64,000 nucleotides of DNA from Garcia nutans (lineage: Eukaryota; Streptophyta; Magnoliopsida; Malpighiales; Euphorbiaceae). Below are positions 59,141 to 64,000 of the stretch, in pieces (positions within the stretch are counted from its first letter, which is position 1; each line of letters opens with the position of its first letter). The notes under the pieces are model-generated. The model did no database searches. It worked only from the letters and a program-made list of their open reading frames with translations, and was not told where the DNA came from. The position numbers were made by a program, and so were the translations under genes. The stretch spans positions 50,558,001-50,622,000 of the forward strand of contig CANTUV010000024.1 in the NCBI GenBank assembly GCA_947685225.1, read 5' to 3'.

Positions 59141-59758
59141 TTAATATTTTTTCAAATCTCTCTCTCTCTCATCAGGAGTAAGGTCAGATGCTATGCTAAT
59201 GTTTTTAGGATTTTTGATTGTTCCCAAATTTAATGATTGTGTATTAATAGAATTAATATTAAAGATGCTCATGTAACTGCTATTTGAATGCATGCAACCA
59301 TCAGGAGAAACTTCACACAAGTAAGCAAAATCAGACTTTATTACATTCATTTTGGAAAAGAAAACATCATCATCCTCAAACAAAGCAAACAAATTAAAAT
59401 TAAAATCAAAATCTTTGTTCTCAAAATCATAAGGCAGAATGTCTTCAAACTTTTCTTCAACCAGGGCAGCATTCTCCTTCGGAGTCTTCTCGGTTTTCAG
59501 GATAGCTTCCTTCTTCTCTTCCAAATTGGATTCTTTGTTGGCTGGCAAGGTGAGCTCTTTCTTCACTTGCTCCATTAGCTCGGCAACATCTGCAAAAATT
59601 TCAAAACCCGGGATCAACTTTTCCATGAACATGATTGGCTCGGGCTTTCCTTGGAGTGGTCCCATGTCTGGAGCTTTGACAAAGATCTCTTCAAGTGGCA
59701 GGAAGCTCATCTTCTCATTCTTCTTTGGCTGGCCATTATTGACTTCATCATATCCCAA
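59141..59758 (-). pseudogene. T2 protease-RT linker
   Basis: 205 codons of acidic, low-conservation sequence (ANKESNLEEKKEAILKTEKT, DFENKDFDFNFNLF) ending RERDLKKY. It overlaps the protease-side frame at 59707-59758 in a different frame, so a shift separates them. Typical of the variable region between protease and RT in Tat elements. Confidence 0.65.
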
Positions 59759-60425
59759 CCCCTTTTTGGAAGTTTGAGTTCTAAAATCTGACAGCTTCTC
59801 AAACTGGCCTTACCCTTTCCAAGACCAGCTCCGGGAAGGTAGTTCATGCTCTTTATCATATTCAAGACTTTGGAGTCCATTACTTCATCATCAGAAATTG
59901 CAGCTACTTGGAAACCATTGAGAGGCCTCTCAATCATTAGAGCATTAATAACCTCATTATCTTCGGCCTCGATGACTACTGTCTCATCTCCGTTGGGGAA
60001 CTTGATCTTTTGATGAAGGGCAGAAGGAACTCCAGCAAGAGGATGAAACCATGGATGTCCCAAGAGTAAGGCAAAGGTAATAGGTATGTCCAAAACAACA
60101 AATTCAACAATAGATTCAATGGGACCAACCTTGACAGCAGCTTTGAAAATTCATTTGGCATGTCTCTTAGTGTTGTCATAAGCCCGAATGGTTACCTCGG
60201 TCGGGTTTAGATCCCTTGCTGACATGGCTAGCTTTAGTAATTTTTAAGTGGACAAACAATTATGGCAGACCCATCATTGACCATTACACATGAAGTCCTT
60301 TTCCCTTTGATTTCTATTTTGATAAAGAGAGGGCGGAATGGGATCTCTCCCCTCCTCCGGTAAATCCGCGTCTGAGAAGGAAACCACTCCCATATTAACT
60401 TCACTCTTCTCTTGAATATCTTCAC
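59707..60425 (-). pseudogene. T2 protease and G-patch-like region
   Basis: Reads RTSCVMVNDGSAIIVCPL (protease active-site region, Asp-Gly-Ser), a shift near 60240, then DIPITFALLLGHPWFHPLAGVPSALHQ, a Tat protease hallmark. It continues to a G-patch-like MNYLPGAGLGKGKASL near 59830. At least two frame changes between 60250 and 60095. Confidence 0.8.
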
Positions 60426-61215
60426 ATTTTATTACTCCTCCAATTTTTATGAAGTTGATCAGCTCATCAGGTGTTGCAGAGGTAGAAATTGGCATGCTAG
60501 CTAAGGCCTTGGCCATAGTTTCTCGGTGCTTTTTAGAAGTAGCCAATAAGTCCCAAATGCTAACACTTGCTTGGGTTCTTTTCAATTGCTTGAGCACAGT
60601 ATCATCTTCCTCTTCTTTATTCCCTACTTTAACTTCCTTTCCTTTATTAATTTCTACCTCCTTAGGCAGTGGCCTTGCATAAGGCTTACCGGATCTAGTG
60701 TTCATTACTTCATCTTCTTCGGTCTCAGACCAGGTCCATTCCTCCTTCTTGGATACAAGATCATCATCACTATCGCTTGAATCCCAAAACCCATTGACAA
60801 CACAAATTGCTACTTCTTTACCCACCTTAGCTTGTTTGATTTTGCCAAATACCTCTTCTTCTTTGGTTGCTTCTACACCCACATCTTGAAAAGAAGACAT
60901 GACAAAATCTTCATGCAAACCTCCTCCAATCATGAAGGTTGCCGGTTGTGGTACTCTATTGAACTTCAGTAATGGGTTGTCTTTGGTGTTTGACTTGTTG
61001 GGCTCTGGCAGCTTTCCACTATAAATTAAATTTTGGATCTCATGCCTCAACCTCACACATCTATCCATGTTGTGCCCTTGTATTTGATGAAATTGACAAA
61101 ATGCTTTAGTGTCAAAATTAGTTGTGAGAGGATTAGGCAAATGAAGAGGATTTAAATGTTGTAGTAGTCCCTTTTTTTGAAGCTTATTGAGAACCCAGGA
61201 CATCAGTTTACCCAA
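60274..61215 (-). pseudogene. T2 gag C-terminal part
   Basis: 313-codon frame. Contains FCQFHQIQGHNMDRCVRLRHEIQNLI, the degenerate C-x-F-H...G-H...C knuckle of Tat gags, followed by an acidic linker and TRSGKPYARPLPKE. Overlaps the protease frame at its end. Confidence 0.8.
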
Positions 61216-61934
61216 TTTCGAAAATTGCCTCCTTGTTCCTTGGCTAGTAGCGTTTACACCGACCGCCTTTTGCGTGCTTTGGCTACCAGATTGATAGTTC
61301 CCTTTCTCGTTCCTTCTTATTGATAAATGGTTCTTCTCTCTTTCCCATTCTTCAATTTGCAGACCAGCTTGGAGAAGATCTTTAAAATCACAGATTTGCA
61401 GACCCCTCTCATAATCATCCTTATTTTATCAGATTCGTCGAGCCTCTTCTTGAGCAAAGCAGCCTTATTTCTCCATCTTTTCACGTAGTCCATAAAATTC
61501 TCATTTGGCTATTGCCTAATGGACTCAACATCCATTAAGCTAACTTCCATTTCAACGTTGTATCCATATTGTTGGATGAAGGCCTTGTATAGCAAATCCC
61601 AACTCTTTTGCGTGCCATCATCTAAGGTATTGAACCAATTTTGGATAACAGGATCCAATGAGAGCATAAAGTACCTTAGAGTTTGAGCCTTAGTAGCTCG
61701 GGGAGACTGTATAGCAGTGACATACTGCTTCACATGGAGATGAGGATTTTCGGTTCCATCAAACTTCACAAAAGATGGCATCTTGAACTTGTATGAAACT
61801 TTTTCATCTAGCTTAAATAATTTGTCAACTTCGGACATTTCTTTAATTTTCAGTTTCTTCTCAAATTTCTTTTCTAAGTCTGTAATCATCTTTTCAACAT
61901 CAGAAGCTTTTTTCCTAGGTAATATGGTTAACAA
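61216..61934 (-). pseudogene. T2 gag N-terminal part (capsid)
   Basis: Starts MLTILPRKKASDVEKMI. Capsid-like blocks: YKFKMPSFVKFDGTENPHLH, RYFMLSLDPVIQNWFNTLDD, YKAFIQQYGYNVEMEVSLMD. A TAG follows ESIRQ at 61509; the continuation NENFMDYVKRWRNKAALLKKRLDES is in the same frame and a shift near 61410 leads to the next frame. Confidence 0.82.
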
Positions 61935-62749
61935 AACACCAACATGGGGTATTTTTTTTTTTAATAATTCCCTCGGATGTTTTAACCAATAGTTATATTT
62001 TTAAAAATGGAAATCAGTTCATGATAATTCCATTAATTAGGTTTTACTCTATTCAACCAACTAAAGTAGCTTTTATGTTATATTGGATTAAAACTAAATT
62101 AAGAGGTTTATTATAAATAGATTTCTCACTTGAAAAAAGTAACTAATAATTCATGCCAAAAACAAGCCCATGATTAATTATTCTTTGCATAAACTAGGCT
62201 CACAATTGATTTTTAGTATTTCATAATTGACCTAAATAATTTGCAAGCTCTTTATAAGAAAAGGTTGGATGAAAATAATTTTATTTCTAAGCCCATTGTA
62301 AAAAGATTTTAGAAAAAATGGATTTTGGGCTTAGTAATGGGTCATGAGAAAAAGAATTTTTGATTTATTTTTAGAAAAGTTTTATGTCCAAAGACCAAAA
62401 AAGTTTTAAAAATAGCTTTGGTCTTTTAGACTTTAAAGAAAATTTTATTTTGAGCTTACAATGTACTTAGGTCATATTAGAAAAAGAGCAAACCAAATAA
62501 GCCATGATTTAAGCCAAGACAAATTAACCATAGTCAAACAACATGCATTTGGGGTAAAAACCTAAGGAAAGTAACTAAGCCAATTACATGAGCTTTAGTC
62601 TTTGGGTTAAAAGGTTTAGGTTCCCATAGCAAGTATATACCAAATGGTACGAGGCTATGAGTGGTTATGCCATGCTCAATCTCCATACCTTGAGTGAAAG
62701 TATGGTATCCCTTACATAACACATGATGCAATCTAATATTATACAATGG
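61935..62749 (-). other. Leader of T2, no LTR or primer site found
   Basis: About 0.8 kb AT-rich, starting with a T-run (61950-61961). No gag frame, no tRNA-Met or other clear primer site, no minus-oriented LTR end (plus-strand TGTGAG). Confidence 0.5.
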
Positions 62750-64000
62750 TGTAGACCCTTAATTTTTGACCCAATCCGGTCCAATATGTTTTATTTAGTC
62801 TAAAATGATTTTTGTTGTCTAATTGGTCCAAAATAATTTTTATTAAATAATTTTTGCTTTAGTATCTAATTTTTATTAATAAAAAATAGAAATAAACAAA
62901 TAAAAGTCAAAAAAATAAAAATAAAAATAAAAATTGAAGTCAGAAAAATCGGCGACAAAAAAATCATCGCACAGGCCCGTGGGCATTTCACCCACAGGAA
63001 ATTCCTGCGGGCGAAATCACTATGCTATTTCGCACGCAGAAATTTTTTGCCTGGGCTATTTCGCACGCATAAATTTTCTGCCTACGAAATAGCTTACGGG
63101 CCAGCTCCATGAGCGCTGCCACATATTTCTGCGGCAGAATTTTTTTGCCAACGCACTTTTTCCTCCGGCAATTTTTTTCGGCAGCGCAAATGTTCCGACG
63201 CAAATTTTTTGAAACCTAATCCAATTAGGTTTTGGTTTCTTTTTTTATTAATATTACTTACCTTAACTAATTAGGAATAAACAACCTCAAACCACTATAA
63301 ATAAGGACCAAAAGCAATTAATTTGAAGGAGACAAAAATCTAACAGTAGCTTGGAAAATTTGAAACCAAATCAAGGAAGGAAAAGAAGCAATTCAATTCA
63401 ACTTTTTTCTGGAACAGCAGCATCACGATTTAAGCAATTCAAAGGCAAAAAAAAAAAAGGCTTGTCTTTGAAGCTAGTTCATCCAAGAAGAATTGTTTTT
63501 GGAGAAATCATCAAAATAAGGTATGTGTTAATTGATTTTCTTTTACGCAGTAGCTAAAATTATGAAATTTAGGTTTTCTAAATAAAAAACCTTAAAACTT
63601 TAATTTAGTTTTTCCAAGGTTAAACACTAATACGTTACTTTATTTTCCAAAAAGACTTAAAATTGTTATTTTTACTTCTTAAAAATCTTAAAACTCTAAT
63701 TGAACATATTTTTCAACAAAACTAGAATTTAATTCTGTTTCTTTTAAAATTTTAAACTTGGTATTGTTTCTTCCAAAAAACCATAAAAAACATCTTTTGT
63801 ATTTGTAAAAACTTCAATCCGTTTGTTTAAATTCATAAAACCTCATGAAATCATCAAATTGTCTTTTCATACCCTAATTCAACAAATCACCCGAGACCCA
63901 AATTCTAAAACACTAAAACCCTAATTCAACTTCTAAACCTAAAATATTAAACTTTAACTCCTTTAAAACCTTAAACCCTAATTTTTATGAACCCTAATCC
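62750..64000 (+). mobile_element. T3: LTR of a Tat-type element in plus orientation, continuing beyond the window
   Basis: Starts TGTAGACCCTTAATTTTTGACCC, the LTR start seen on the minus strand in T1 and T2, so it is inverted relative to them. Contains CGGCGAC/ATCGC patches, a GC-richer block with CACCCACAGG, a TATA box, and then CCTTAAAACT and AACCCTAATT words as the inverse of the AGGGTTT region of T2. The 5 bases before it are AATGG. No second LTR is in the window; it could also be a solo LTR. Confidence 0.7.
63295..63306 (+). promoter_or_regulatory. TATA box of the T3 LTR promoter
   Basis: CTATAAATAAGG on the plus strand, about 545 bases from the LTR start, matching the positions in T1 and T2. 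It supports plus orientation. Confidence 0.7.

Larger units (their letters stand above)
48062..62749 (-). mobile_element. T2: Tat-type Ty3/gypsy element with antisense genes, 5' LTR not found
   Basis: Minus-strand order from right: leader (62749-61935), gag, protease with a G-patch-like stretch, RT, RNase H, a second archaeal-type RNase H, integrase (to 55981), then two plus-strand genes (53984-55564 and 51585-53621), a minisatellite, polypurine tract and 3' LTR (48062-50442). Two RNase H domains and antisense genes are features reported for Tat/Ogre-type elements. All coding parts have shifts or stops. The expected 5' LTR in minus orientation is absent before the oppositely oriented LTR at 62750. 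Confidence 0.85.

Overview
This window is plant nuclear DNA, most likely a eudicot, from a gene-poor, repeat-rich region such as pericentromeric heterochromatin. The reasons are: AT-rich sequence built almost wholly of nested Ty3/gypsy LTR retrotransposons; LTRs beginning TGTAACACCCC and primer sites matching initiator tRNA-Met (TGGTATCAGAGC); chromodomain-type polyproteins; Tat-type polyproteins with two RNase H domains; and plant-only families (plant mobile domain, Athila ORF1). I cannot name the species. I see no ordinary host gene, rRNA, tRNA or CRISPR array.

Layout. (1) 1-7126: chromovirus G1 on the minus strand, cut by the window edge, with two nonsense codons in gag-pol and one 2.65 kb LTR. 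(2) 7127-10733: remnant T0 of a plus-sense Tat-type element, keeping only its antisense genes. (3) 10734-15846: Athila-like remnant E with an ORF1 pseudogene but no pol. (4) 15865-19923: old LTR pieces around a decayed gag. (5) 19924-45592: Tat-type element T1 (minus). It is split at 27144-44600 by element B, a minus-strand element with 3 kb LTRs and a near-duplicate 5 bp target site. B in turn holds chromovirus G2 (30136-39090), whose roughly 1550-codon gag-pol carries a single stop. (6) 45593-48061: chromovirus remnant D. (7) 48062-62749: Tat-type element T2 (minus), inserted in D. (8) 62750-64000: LTR of a third Tat-type element, T3, in the opposite orientation, apparently inserted in the leader of T2.

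The most interesting content is a two-gene cassette carried antisense to pol in three Tat-type copies (T0, T1, T2). It lies between integrase and the 3' LTR. Gene 1 encodes a plant-mobile-domain (PMD) protein with six exons. Gene 2 encodes a DUF7745-like protein with two exons. In T1 and T2 each gene has a TATA box about 95-190 bases before its ATG. Exon lengths are almost identical among the copies (129, about 650, 162 and 438 bases), although every copy now has stops or frameshifts. The intron of gene 2 contains a minisatellite whose unit also forms the end of the opposing pol reading frame.

Relative age can be read from the nesting: T1 is older than B, B is older than G2, D is older than T2, and T2 is older than T3. 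G2 is the least decayed coding copy. All function calls rest on motifs read by eye. Family names are from general knowledge and were not searched.
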